A DNA stretch of 17,010 nt, taken from Rhodobacteraceae bacterium UBA2553 (GTDB taxonomy: Bacteria; Pseudomonadota; Alphaproteobacteria; Rhodobacterales; Rhodobacteraceae). Below the pieces are notes generated by a model that was given only the letters and a program-made list of their open reading frames with translations, was not told the DNA's origin and did no database searches. The stretch lies in assembly GCA_002340515.1 (NCBI GenBank), contig DDMF01000117.1:36896-53905 (forward strand), in the 5' to 3' direction. This document shows, one piece after another, positions 8,053 through 15,411 of this stretch. How positions within the stretch are numbered: the stretch's first letter is position 1; each line of letters begins with the position of its first letter. Position numbers and translations under genes: made by a program.

Positions 8053-8073
8053 AAAAACTGGGGCTTGCCCCCA
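8053..8073 (-). terminator. Terminator hairpin downstream of pgm
   Basis: On the minus strand GGGGC-AA-GCCCC (8072-8060 region) is followed by AG and TTTTT (8057-8053). It begins about 16 bases after the pgm stop and stands directly before the second hairpin of the repeat element, so pgm appears to have two tandem terminator-like hairpins that insulate valS from it. Confidence 0.6.
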
Positions 8074-8088
8074 CTTAGTTGATCACAT

Positions 8089-9729
8089 CTAGCTGATCAC
8101 ATCGGGGCGGTCCCGCCCTGTGCGTGCGCGAAGGCCTGTGATCTCTTCTGTTGCGGCAATCACATCCCCAAGCGCGATTTGGGCGTCCAGTGAATGATCC
8201 CCCTCAGGCCCCGCGTAGCTCTCGAGGTAAACGCGAATGGTTGCGCCCTCTGTTCCGGTGCCAGACAGGCGCAGCATGGCGCGCGCGCCTCCCTCAAAAC
8301 TGATGATCAAGCCTTGTTTTGTGGTATGGCTGCCATCCACCGGATCGGTATAGGCGAATTCCTCGGCGCTGGTCACCAAGGTTCCAGCGGCCATCGTACC
8401 CGGAAGGGTGCCTAAGCGCGCGCGCAGATCCGTGATGATCCCCTCGGCCAAACCACCGTCGATGGCTTCATAATCGTGGCGCGAGTAATAGTTGCGGCCA
8501 AATTCGGCCCAATGTGCGGATAAGATGTCCGCCACGCTCTCGCGTCGTACGGCTAGAATGTTGAGCCATAACAGCACCGCCCAAAGGCCATCTTTTTCGC
8601 GTATATGATTGGAACCTGTGCCCGCACTTTCCTCGCCACAGAGGGTTGCGCGGTCTGCATCCAATAGCGTGCCGAAGTATTTCCACCCGGTCGGTGTCTG
8701 AAAGGCTTCGATGCCCAGTTTTTCGGCGACCCGATCAGAGGCACCTGAGGTCGGCATAGATCGGGCAATCCCTCTGACCCCACTCGCATATCCCGGTGCG
8801 AGATGCGCATTTGCCGCCAAGACCGCAAGGCTATCTGAGGGGGTGACATAAATACCGCGTCCCAAGATCATATTGCGATCCCCATCGCCATCAGAGGCTG
8901 CCGCAAAGTCGGGGGCCGCGTCGCCCATCATCAGATCATAAAGCGGCTTGGCCCAGACTGGATTGGGATCGGGGTGCCCTCCGCCGATCTTGGCGCCAAA
9001 ATCTTCTAGTGGTACGCCGTTCAGGATCGCCTCAGGGGCAGCCCCCAAGCGGTTCACAAGAATCTCTTCCGCATAGGGGCCGGTGACCGCATGCATTGCG
9101 TCAAACCGTAAACTAAAGCCGCTGGAAATCAGGGTGCGGATGGCGCTGAAATCGAAGAGATCCTCCATCAAAGCGGCGTAATCGGTGACAGGGTCAACTA
9201 TTTCAATGGACATGTCCCCCAGCAAAAACGCGCCAATAGTCGAGAGCGGCGGGGCGACGGTATCGAGGATGTGATATTCAGAAATGGTGCGGGCCTGTGC
9301 CACGATCGCGTCGGTGACAGCTTCGGGCGCGGGGCCGCCGTTGGCTATATTGTACTTTACCCCAAAATCCCCATTTGGGCCGCCCGGATTGTGACTGGCT
9401 GACAGAATGATCCCCCCATCCGCTTTGCGCAGGCGGATCAGGTGACTGGCGGCAGGAGTTGATAGAATCCCGCCCTGACCTATGATCACTTTGGCCACAC
9501 CATTGGCCGCTGCCATGCGCAGGATAACCGCGCTTGCGATGTCATTAAAAAACCGGCCGTCGCCCCCTAAGACGAGTGTTTTTCCGGGCGCGTCAATGGC
9601 GTTCAGCACGGCCTGCGTATAGGTCTCGAGGTAACCGGGGTCGGAAAATACCGAGGTTTTCTTTCGCAGGCCTGACGTGCCGGGAATCTGTCCGGAAATT
9701 GGGGCGGTGGGGTAGGTGGTCACTGGCAT
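8089..9729 (-). CDS. pgm: Phosphoglucomutase, PGM1-like
   Basis: The 546-residue enzyme interconverts glucose-1-phosphate and glucose-6-phosphate, linking central carbon flow to glycogen and surface sugar synthesis. It is an alpha-D-phosphohexomutase of the type related to eukaryotic PGM1. Visible features: IPGTSGLRKK near the N-terminus (residues 15-24), the phospho-serine loop SASHNPGGPNGDFG with Ser112, the metal loop DGDGDRN with Asp280, Asp282 and Asp284, the sugar-binding loop GEESAG (365-370) followed by SNHIREKDG, and the phosphate-binding RLSGTGTEGATIRVY near the C-terminus. All catalytic positions look intact. The start at 9729 has only a weak GAAAG upstream. It lies 46 bp downstream of the Lrp-type regulator gene on the same strand, so some read-through is possible. 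Its last codons are partly duplicated just after the stop. Confidence 0.96.
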   Translation of the reverse strand: MPVTTYPTAPISGQIPGTSGLRKKTSVFSDPGYLETYTQAVLNAIDAPGKTLVLGGDGRFFNDIASAVILRMAAANGVAKVIIGQGGILSTPAASHLIRLRKADGGIILSASHNPGGPNGDFGVKYNIANGGPAPEAVTDAIVAQARTISEYHILDTVAPPLSTIGAFLLGDMSIEIVDPVTDYAALMEDLFDFSAIRTLISSGFSLRFDAMHAVTGPYAEEILVNRLGAAPEAILNGVPLEDFGAKIGGGHPDPNPVWAKPLYDLMMGDAAPDFAAASDGDGDRNMILGRGIYVTPSDSLAVLAANAHLAPGYASGVRGIARSMPTSGASDRVAEKLGIEAFQTPTGWKYFGTLLDADRATLCGEESAGTGSNHIREKDGLWAVLLWLNILAVRRESVADILSAHWAEFGRNYYSRHDYEAIDGGLAEGIITDLRARLGTLPGTMAAGTLVTSAEEFAYTDPVDGSHTTKQGLIISFEGGARAMLRLSGTGTEGATIRVYLESYAGPEGDHSLDAQIALGDVIAATEEITGLRARTGRDRPDVIS

Positions 9730-9775
9730 GAAACTTTCGACAAATTATGGTGAAAATCGCTTTAATGATCAGATG

Positions 9776-10207
9776 TTAACCTAACCGATCAATTCGCGTC
9801 GAGAGGTGGATCAGGCTTTCCGAACCTTTGACGCCATCAATTTCGCCAATCGCGTCCAGAGCCTGGTCAAGATGTGCGGTCGAAGCCGCGGCAAGACGAA
9901 GAATCATGTCGAACCGCCCAGATGCCGTATGCGCGGTTTCCACTTGGGTCAGGGTTTTCAGGCGAGACACCACAGCGGGGGCCGAGCGGGGTTCAATCTG
10001 GATGAGCACCGTGGCGCGGATCACATCTCCGCGTGCCTCATCCCCAAGTTTCAGGGCGTAACCGGCGATAATGCCACGTTCTTCCAGCCGTTCGATACGG
10101 GCTTGTACTGTGGAGCGCGCGAGGCCCAGCCGCCGGGCGAGTGTGGCGACGGGCAGGCGGGCGTTTTGTTCGAGCTGTGCAATCAGTTCTCGGTCGGTTT
10201 CATCCAT
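9776..10207 (-). CDS. Lrp/AsnC-family transcriptional regulator
   Basis: The 143-residue protein has an N-terminal helix-turn-helix (about residues 19-38, LARRLGLARSTVQARIERLE) followed by GIIAGYAL and a C-terminal RAM/ligand-binding domain (about 62-130) with the family motif GRFDMIL. The family forms dimers to octamers that respond to amino acids. The start at 10207 (MDETDREL) is preferred over the upstream in-frame ATG at 10252 because AAGGGGG lies six bases before it and the family starts with L/M-D-x-x-D. It is divergent from the amino-acid decarboxylase gene at 10349. The usual logic of such pairs suggests that it controls that gene, probably sensing ornithine or lysine; this is inference. 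A candidate operator lies between the two genes. Confidence 0.92.
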   Translation of the reverse strand: MDETDRELIAQLEQNARLPVATLARRLGLARSTVQARIERLEERGIIAGYALKLGDEARGDVIRATVLIQIEPRSAPAVVSRLKTLTQVETAHTASGRFDMILRLAAASTAHLDQALDAIGEIDGVKGSESLIHLSTRIDRLG

Positions 10208-10250
10208 CAGTTTCCCCCTTGGGATCGTGCATTTGTGCGTTTGGAGAGAC

Positions 10251-10266
10251 AATTAGCCGGTTAATT
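10251..10266. promoter_or_regulatory. Candidate operator: 16-bp near-palindrome
   Basis: AATTA-g-CCGG-t-TAATT is palindromic at 14 of 16 positions. It lies about 43 bp upstream of the regulator's ATG and 82 bp upstream of the decarboxylase's ATG. Lrp-family proteins bind AT-rich palindromes of about 15 bp, usually in their own promoter region, so this is the best operator candidate in the divergent gap. No binding has been shown. Confidence 0.5.
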
Positions 10267-10348
10267 ACATGCATTTTGCCCGAAGTGACACTGGAAATCG
10301 ACGATCAAGATTAGGATTCTAACAAAAGAACACGCGCATGAGGATCAA

Positions 10349-11488
10349 ATGAGCAGACAACCTTCAATCTGGACCACTGTGACCTCCCATCTCAGGTCCG
10401 CAAGCCCAACGGGGCCGGTTATGTATTTTGCGCCCGCTGTGCTGCAAGCCACGGCGCGTAGATTTATTGATGGGTTTGATGGGCTGGTGACCTATGCGGT
10501 CAAGGCCAACGACACGCAGGTGGTCTTGGAAAACCTGGTGGCGTCGGGCCTGTCGGCGTTTGATGTGGCCAGCCCGGTGGAAATGCGTGAATTGCGCTCG
10601 GTTTCGCCGGATGTGGCGCTTCATTACAACAACCCGGTGCGCACCCCAGAAGAAATCGCGGTGGCGGTAGAGATGGGCGTTGTATCCTATTCCGTTGATT
10701 CCATGCGAGAGTTTGAAAAGCTGCGAGCGCAAGTTCCGACCGAAGGCGTTGAGATCTCGGTGCGATTGTGCCTGCCCGTAGAAGGCGCCGCTTACCATTT
10801 TGGCGCGAAATTTGGCGCGGATCCAGAAGGCGCCGTTGCGCTTTTAAAGGCTGTGAAAGCGGCCGGATATATCACCTCGATGACTTTCCATCCTGGTACT
10901 CAATGCGCGACCCCAGAGGTTTGGGTACATTACATTGAAGTCTGCGCAGATGTTGCCAATGCGGCAGATGTGAGTTTGGCGCGGTTGAATGTTGGTGGTG
11001 GGTTTGCCTCAAATCGCGGCGTTGCGCCGGATCTTGAAGCGATCTTTGATGCCATCCGCAACGCAAAGATTTCCTGTTTCGGCGAGGATACTCCCAAGCT
11101 GGTATGCGAGCCGGGCCGGGCGATGGTCGCCGAGGCTTTCACGCTTGCAACCCGCGTAAAAGCGATCCGCGAGGATGGTACGGTGTTTTTGAACGACGGG
11201 ATTTATGGCGGTTTGGCCGAGGCGCATCAAATTGGCATTGTCGAACGGGTGCGCAGTTTGAGGGCGGATACCACGCCCATGGCGTGTGAGGGCACACCGC
11301 GGGTCATTTATGGGCCAACCTGTGACAGCATTGACCGGCTGCCCGACCCGTTGGCTTTGCCTGAGGGTTTGGCTGAGGGCGACTACGTGCTGTTTGACGG
11401 CATGGGCGCCTATTCTATCGCCATGGGCACGCGGTTCAATGGCTATGGCAAGGCCGATTTGGTGACGGTGCAGCAACTGACCGCGTGA
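10349..11488 (+). CDS. Ornithine/lysine decarboxylase, fold-type III PLP enzyme
   Basis: The 379-residue enzyme belongs to the alanine-racemase-fold (group IV) decarboxylases, which make putrescine or cadaverine. Marks: the Schiff-base lysine Lys52 in TYAVKAN, His181 in FHPGTQC, the PLP-phosphate glycine loop VGGGFA (215-220), CEPGRA (253-258), the NDGIYGGL block (282-289), and the catalytic Cys325-Asp326 from the other subunit in YGPTCDSIDR. Length is that of the short bacterial enzymes, not of the longer arginine decarboxylases. The start has GAGG five bases upstream. Ornithine is the likeliest substrate by the CDSxD motif, but related bacterial enzymes also take lysine, so I give no symbol. 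It is divergent from an Lrp-type regulator and convergent with the thioesterase gene (11 bp between stops). Confidence 0.9.
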   Translation: MSRQPSIWTTVTSHLRSASPTGPVMYFAPAVLQATARRFIDGFDGLVTYAVKANDTQVVLENLVASGLSAFDVASPVEMRELRSVSPDVALHYNNPVRTPEEIAVAVEMGVVSYSVDSMREFEKLRAQVPTEGVEISVRLCLPVEGAAYHFGAKFGADPEGAVALLKAVKAAGYITSMTFHPGTQCATPEVWVHYIEVCADVANAADVSLARLNVGGGFASNRGVAPDLEAIFDAIRNAKISCFGEDTPKLVCEPGRAMVAEAFTLATRVKAIREDGTVFLNDGIYGGLAEAHQIGIVERVRSLRADTTPMACEGTPRVIYGPTCDSIDRLPDPLALPEGLAEGDYVLFDGMGAYSIAMGTRFNGYGKADLVTVQQLTA

Positions 11489-11499
11489 GTGTTCTTCGA

Positions 11500-11979
11500 C
11501 TATGTCATTTTCATAATAATGCAGGTGGTGGACCCGGTGGCATAAAGCCGACCATCCGCTACCCCGCGCAATTCCCCCGCCGCAACACCGGTGGAGCGCC
11601 CGGAATGCTGTGTGATTCCAATGGCTTCCACTTCGGTTCCCGGTGGTATTGGCCGGATGATATTCACCTTATATTCCAAGGTCGTATAGACCGAGCCTTT
11701 TGGTACTTTGGTCATCACCGCACAGGCCATGCAACTGTCCAGAAGGGTGCCGTACCAGCCACCATGCACTGTGCCCATTGGGTTGCAATGCTCAAACTCT
11801 GGCGTACCACGAAACGTCACTTTGCCATCTTCAACGGTATACAGCGTGTAATTCAGGCCAACCGAAATAGGCGGGCGGGGCAGGGTGCCTGCAAGCGTTT
11901 GCTGCATGAACTCCAACCCAGAGATCTTTAACAGATCTTCGCCGGTCAACAGATCTTGCATCGATGTTGCTGTGGTCAT
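11500..11979 (-). CDS. PaaI-type hotdog-fold thioesterase
   Basis: The 159-residue protein is a hotdog-fold acyl-CoA thioesterase of the PaaI/YdiI type. The characteristic block is HCNPMGTVHGGWYGTLLDSCMACAV, with His72-Gly-Gly at the helix start and Asp81 as the likely catalytic acid. It is followed by the strand LEYKVNIIRPIPPG, which lines the CoA pocket. The start at 11979 is set by AAAGGAG about six bases upstream; the open frame continues to 12087 without homology. It lies downstream of metF on the same strand, 157 bp away with an intervening hairpin, and so is probably its own unit. The acyl substrate cannot be told from sequence; in this family it may be an aryl- or hydroxyaryl-CoA. Confidence 0.88.
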   Translation of the reverse strand: MTTATSMQDLLTGEDLLKISGLEFMQQTLAGTLPRPPISVGLNYTLYTVEDGKVTFRGTPEFEHCNPMGTVHGGWYGTLLDSCMACAVMTKVPKGSVYTTLEYKVNIIRPIPPGTEVEAIGITQHSGRSTGVAAGELRGVADGRLYATGSTTCIIMKMT

Positions 11980-12102
11980 ACCGCGCTCCTTTAAGTGTGG
12001 ATAGATTGTGGGTGCATCGACTGCGGGTCCAGTGTGACGCTGCGGCGTGTTGGCCCACAAATGCAAAAGACGTGATCCGAAGACCACGCCTTTCGACAGG
12101 GA

Positions 12103-12123
12103 GCACCTTGGAACAAAAGGTGC
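12103..12123 (-). terminator. Hairpin downstream of metF
   Basis: GCACCTT and AAGGTGC (12103-12109 and 12117-12123) form a perfect 7-bp stem with a 7-base loop, beginning 14 bases after the metF stop. No U-run follows on the minus strand, so it may be a weak or Rho-assisted terminator, or an RNA-stabilising 3' structure. Confidence 0.45.
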
Positions 12124-12136
12124 CTGGTGAACTTGG

Positions 12137-13003
12137 TTACGCCACGTTTTGCAGCTGTACTTTCGGCGTCACGCCAAGGGCATGACAAATGTCGCGGGTC
12201 AGCGCGGGTTTATTGAGCGTATAGAAGTGCAGGTCCTGCACCCCTTCGTCGGTCAGGTCGCTGCACAGCTCCGTGCAAAGGGCGGTGGACAGAAGATCTT
12301 CGCGCCCATCGCGCTTGGCTTTATCAAAAGCATCATCCAACCAGGCAGGCACGCTTGTGCCGCATCTTGTGGCGAATTTGCGCACGCCAGACCAGTTTTC
12401 GATCGGCAAAATGCCGGGAATGATCGGCACAGTGATGCCGGCAGCCACACATGCATCGCGGAAACGTAAGAATGTGTCGGCCTCAAAGAAAAACTGCGTG
12501 ATTGCCGAATTTGCGCCAGCGTCGACCTTGCGTTTTAGCCAGTCGACACAGGCTTGCATGTCGTCTGCCTCGGGGTGTGGTTCGGGATAGGCGCCCACTC
12601 GGATGTGGAAATCACCGGTTTTGGCGAGGGCTTCAATCAGTTCTACAGAATTTGCGAAGCCGTCATTATGCGCCTTGAACCCGTCGCTTCCCTTGGGGGC
12701 ATCGCCGCGCAGGGCTACGATCTCTTTCACGCCGACATCGGCATAAGATTTCGCAATCGCGAGGGTTTCTTCGCGTGTTGCGTCCACACAGGTCAAATGT
12801 GCGGCCACGTTCAGCCCATATTGCTTGTGGATCAGGCCCACCGCATCATGGGTCAGATCACGGGTGGTGCCGCCCGCGCCGTAGGTCACAGACACAAAGC
12901 CGGGGTCCAGCGGGGCCAGGTCGCGTACCGTGTCCCACAACCGCCAGCTTGCTTCGAGCGATTGGGGTGGGAAAAACTCAAAAGAGATATTCGGGGTGGT
13001 CAT
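12137..13003 (-). CDS. metF: 5,10-methylenetetrahydrofolate reductase
   Basis: The 288-residue flavoenzyme reduces 5,10-methylene-THF to 5-methyl-THF, the methyl donor for methionine synthesis. It shows the N-terminal FEFFPP with the catalytic Glu9, SVTYGAGGTT (38-47), AHLTCVDATREE, the FAD-site ALRGD (Asp101), and ITQFFFE followed by PIIPGILPI, all in the canonical order of the TIM-barrel. Length equals that of bacterial MetF. The ATG at 13003 has GAGG six bases upstream; the longer frame to 13180 would run through the regulatory region and into metR. It is divergent from metR, the standard arrangement for a MetR-controlled gene. Confidence 0.95.
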   Translation of the reverse strand: MTTPNISFEFFPPQSLEASWRLWDTVRDLAPLDPGFVSVTYGAGGTTRDLTHDAVGLIHKQYGLNVAAHLTCVDATREETLAIAKSYADVGVKEIVALRGDAPKGSDGFKAHNDGFANSVELIEALAKTGDFHIRVGAYPEPHPEADDMQACVDWLKRKVDAGANSAITQFFFEADTFLRFRDACVAAGITVPIIPGILPIENWSGVRKFATRCGTSVPAWLDDAFDKAKRDGREDLLSTALCTELCSDLTDEGVQDLHFYTLNKPALTRDICHALGVTPKVQLQNVA

Positions 13004-13071
13004 CGTGGGCCTCAATTCTGCGTCAATTCGGTTCGGTTGAACCTGTTGTCCTCTTGTGTCCGACTTTGTGA

Positions 13072-13097
13072 TGTGAGACAATTTCATAATTCTCACA
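13072..13097. promoter_or_regulatory. Predicted MetR operator in the metF-metR control region
   Basis: TGTGAGA (13072-13078) and TCTCACA (13091-13097) form a perfect inverted repeat with a 12-base spacer. Overlapping it, 13074-13086 reads TGAGACAATTTCA, which differs at only one position from the enterobacterial MetR consensus TGAANNANNTTCA. The site is about 30 bp upstream of the metR ATG and 70-80 bp upstream of metF, consistent with self-repression of metR and activation of metF. Confidence 0.65.
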
Positions 13098-13116
13098 AAG
13101 AATATGAAAGCTACGC

Positions 13117-14019
13117 ATGTATATTGAGTTTCGGCATTTGCGCACCATTCGCGCCATTCACCAAGCGGGCAATCTGGCACGGGCGGCGGATATGCTGCAC
13201 ATCACGCAATCCGCGTTAAGCCACCAAATCAAAGGGTTGGAAGATCAGGTGGGGATGGAGCTGTTTCACCGCCGGACCAAACCCATGAAGCTTTCACCGG
13301 CTGGCGTAAAGCTGCTCCGGCTTGCCGAACATGTGTTGCCCGAGATTGCGGCGGTGGAAGAAGAGTTTCGCGCCTTGCACGAAGGGCGGTCAGGGCGGCT
13401 GCATATCGCCATTGAATGTCATGCGTGTTTCGATTGGTTGTTTCCTGTACTCGACAAGCTGCGCCACGCCTGGCCCGAGGTGGATTTGGACATTCGTCAG
13501 CGTCTGGCTTTTGATGCGCTTGAGGCGCTGCGCCGAGAGGAGGTTGATTTTGTGATCACCTCGGATCCGGTCGAGATGCCCGGCATCAGCTTCTCTCCTC
13601 TGTTTGATTATGAACCACGCTTTGTGGCGGCGGCAAATCATCCCCTTGCGGCGAAACCCTTCATAGAAGCTGAGGATTTTGAAGAAGAAATGGTGCTGAC
13701 CTATCCGGTTGAGCGGTCAAAAATTGATCTTTTCACAGCCTTGCTGACCCCTGAACGGGTGGAACCGCGTGTGGTAAGGCAAGTCGAGATGACCGAGGTG
13801 ATATTGATGCTGGTGGCCGCTGGACGCGGGGTCGCTGTTATGCCTGATTGGGTGTTGCGATCCGTCAAACACAACCCGGATTATGTGACCAAGCGATTGA
13901 CTGAAAACGGCCTGTCCAAACGGATGTACGCCGCCACACGCGACGAGGATACGATGGTTGCTTTCATGGCCCATATGATCCGCTTGTGCCGTTCGGAACC
14001 TGTGAAAATGCAACGCTAA
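13117..14019 (+). CDS. metR: LysR-family regulator MetR
   Basis: The 300-residue LysR-type regulator has an N-terminal winged helix-turn-helix (about residues 18-38, NLARAADMLHITQSALSHQI) followed by a linker helix and a periplasmic-binding-protein-like effector domain. The effector domain resembles enterobacterial MetR along its whole length: RLHIAIECHACFDWLFPVL, WPEVDLDI, DFVITSDPV, FDYEPRFVAAANHPLA, TYPVERSKIDLF and MLVAAGRGVAVMPDWVL. Homocysteine is the known coactivator of MetR. Its position divergent from metF supports the assignment. The ATG at 13117 has only a weak GAAAG upstream. The following 230 bp up to suhB hold no gene I could support. Confidence 0.92.
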   Translation: MYIEFRHLRTIRAIHQAGNLARAADMLHITQSALSHQIKGLEDQVGMELFHRRTKPMKLSPAGVKLLRLAEHVLPEIAAVEEEFRALHEGRSGRLHIAIECHACFDWLFPVLDKLRHAWPEVDLDIRQRLAFDALEALRREEVDFVITSDPVEMPGISFSPLFDYEPRFVAAANHPLAAKPFIEAEDFEEEMVLTYPVERSKIDLFTALLTPERVEPRVVRQVEMTEVILMLVAAGRGVAVMPDWVLRSVKHNPDYVTKRLTENGLSKRMYAATRDEDTMVAFMAHMIRLCRSEPVKMQR

Positions 14020-14249
14020 GCGGGCTGCCCGTCTGAAACATAGCAGAGTTGCGAATTCTTAGGGGCTTTAAGCATAAGAAAACTTGGCAAAGGCGTCTAT
14101 TAGGCTTATACGCGCGCTCTGAGGCTAAAGGGTTTCGATTTCTTCCATTCTGGAAGGCGCGAAATGCGGCGGTTCCTCGCAATGTTGTGGGCGTTTCGAC
14201 ATGAACTCGCGCCTCAAGTTCATCTCAAAACGCTTTTAGGAGCCTCCCG

Positions 14250-15035
14250 ATGCAATTCAGTGCCAATCTCAACGTGATGATCAAAGCTGCGCGTGCCGCA
14301 GGCCGCAGTCTTGTGAAAGATTTCCGCGAAGTCGAAAACCTTCAGGTCTCTACCAAAGGTGCTGGGGATTTTGTTAGCAAGGCCGACATCGCCGCCGAAA
14401 AGATCATCAAAGACGAGCTGATGGAAGCGCGCCCCAACTACGGTTGGATTGGTGAAGAAGGTGGTGCGGAAGAGGGCAAAGATCCGACCCGCCGTTGGAT
14501 TGTTGACCCGCTGGATGGTACGACCAACTATCTGCACGGTCTGCCACATTGGGCAATTTCAATTGCGCTGGAGCATAAAGGCGAAGTGGTGGCCGGGGTT
14601 ATTTTTGACGCTGCAAAAGATGAGATGTTCATCGCTGAAAAAGGCGCAGGCGCTTGGATGAACCAAACGCGTTTGCGGGCCTCTGGCCGCTCCCGCATGA
14701 TCGAGAGCATTTTTGCGACCGGCCTGCCATTCGGTGGCCGTTCTGATCTGCCTGCAACGCTGCAAGATCTGGCACGCTTGCTGCCAGCGACCGCTGGCGT
14801 GCGCCGGTTTGGGTCTGCCGCGCTTGACCTCGCTTATGTAGCGGCAGGGCGTTACGATGGCTATTGGGAACGTCGCTTGAATTCATGGGACATTGCTGCC
14901 GGTTTGGTAATTGCCAAAGAAGCGGGCGCCTTGGTGCAACCGATTGATCCGGCGGGTAACATTCTGGATGATGGTGAGCTGATTGTTGCCAACGAGCAGA
15001 TCTTTGATAAATTTGCTAAGGTCATTCGCGGGTAA
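14250..15035 (+). CDS. suhB: Inositol monophosphatase family protein (SuhB-like)
   Basis: The 261-residue protein is a magnesium-dependent, lithium-sensitive-type phosphatase. Motifs are intact: Asp46 in SKADIAAE, WIGEEGG with Glu69 and Glu70, the signature WIVDPLDGTTNYLHG with Asp86 and Asp89, and NSWDIAAGLVIAKEAGA with Asp214. Length is that of bacterial SuhB. In bacteria SuhB also acts as a partner of ribosomal-RNA antitermination complexes, so phosphatase activity on inositol-1-phosphate may not be its main role. AGGAG lies eight bases before the ATG. It is preceded by a 230-bp gap and followed by a strong terminator, so it appears to be a single-gene unit. Confidence 0.93.
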   Translation: MQFSANLNVMIKAARAAGRSLVKDFREVENLQVSTKGAGDFVSKADIAAEKIIKDELMEARPNYGWIGEEGGAEEGKDPTRRWIVDPLDGTTNYLHGLPHWAISIALEHKGEVVAGVIFDAAKDEMFIAEKGAGAWMNQTRLRASGRSRMIESIFATGLPFGGRSDLPATLQDLARLLPATAGVRRFGSAALDLAYVAAGRYDGYWERRLNSWDIAAGLVIAKEAGALVQPIDPAGNILDDGELIVANEQIFDKFAKVIRG

Positions 15036-15070
15036 ACGTCTGGCGACCGCTGCGAAATAATGAATTAAAT

Positions 15071-15098
15071 ACGGGCCTTAGCGGGCCCGTTTTCTTTT
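15071..15098 (+). terminator. Factor-independent terminator of suhB
   Basis: ACGGGCC (15071-15077) pairs with GGCCCGT (15084-15090) across a six-base loop and runs straight into TTTTCTTTT. It is 35 bp after the suhB stop and is a textbook intrinsic terminator on the plus strand. Confidence 0.9.
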
Positions 15099-15167
15099 GG
15101 ACACCAAGATTACTGAGGGCAGCAAAGGGACGTTTCGTAAATTTAACCCTAACAGGTCACAGTTTGG

Positions 15168-15191
15168 CCCCATTTTCCCGTGAAAAAGGGG
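15168..15191 (+). promoter_or_regulatory. Predicted hairpin masking the ribosome binding site of the pilin-like gene
   Basis: CCCCATTTTC (15168-15177) pairs with GAAAAAGGGG (15182-15191) with a CCGT tetraloop and one mismatch. The 3' arm contains the purine-rich AAGGGG that precedes the ATG at 15194 by two bases, so folding would hide the start region. If the alternative TTG start at 15164 is used, the hairpin would lie inside the coding region. Confidence 0.5.
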
Positions 15192-15193
15192 AT

Positions 15194-15394
15194 ATGAAAC
15201 AGATGACCCTTCTCTTAGCCCGATTGCGAGGCCAGTTCCGCGACGAAGATGGTGCCGTTACCGTCGACTGGATCGTACTCACCGCTGTGACCGTAATGCT
15301 TGGCATGGCCACAGCATTCACGGTTGGGTCTAATATTCCTGGCTTGGCCAATCAACTCAGCACAACAGTTGAAAACGTTGACATGGATGGCTGA
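15194..15394 (+). CDS. Small Flp/type IVb pilin-like protein
   Basis: The 66-residue product has a short basic/polar leader, then DEDGAVTVDWIVLTAVTVMLGMATAFTVGS (described in pieces: Gly20, AVTVDW at 21-26, hydrophobic helix to about 46) and a short polar tail. This is the layout of Flp/Fap-type prepilins: cleavage after Gly20 by a prepilin peptidase would leave a mature peptide starting with the membrane helix. The usual Glu-Tyr at mature positions 5-6 is Asp-Trp here, a variant I recall in many roseobacter homologues. No other pilus gene (peptidase, CpaE, TadA) is nearby, so it is an orphan in this window. A TTG at 15164 would add ten residues. It is convergent with the GFA-family gene (17 bp). 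Confidence 0.72.
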   Translation: MKQMTLLLARLRGQFRDEDGAVTVDWIVLTAVTVMLGMATAFTVGSNIPGLANQLSTTVENVDMDG

Positions 15395-15411
15395 ATACCC
15401 AGCACAGGGTG

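Noticed and set aside
13004..13180. Upstream extension of metF to 13180
   Set aside because: It would read through the MetR site and overlap the first codons of metR; FEFFPP lies right after the ATG at 13003, as in known MetF.
12554..13219. 221-codon open frame on plus strand across metF and the start of metR
   Set aside because: It is antisense to metF, runs through the metF-metR control region and overlaps metR in another frame; no homology seen.
14020..14249. Possible small gene or RNA in the 230-bp gap before suhB, including a short ATG frame from 14164
   Set aside because: No ribosome binding site of quality, no conserved peptide pattern, and the frame runs into suhB; no stable RNA structure stood out by eye.
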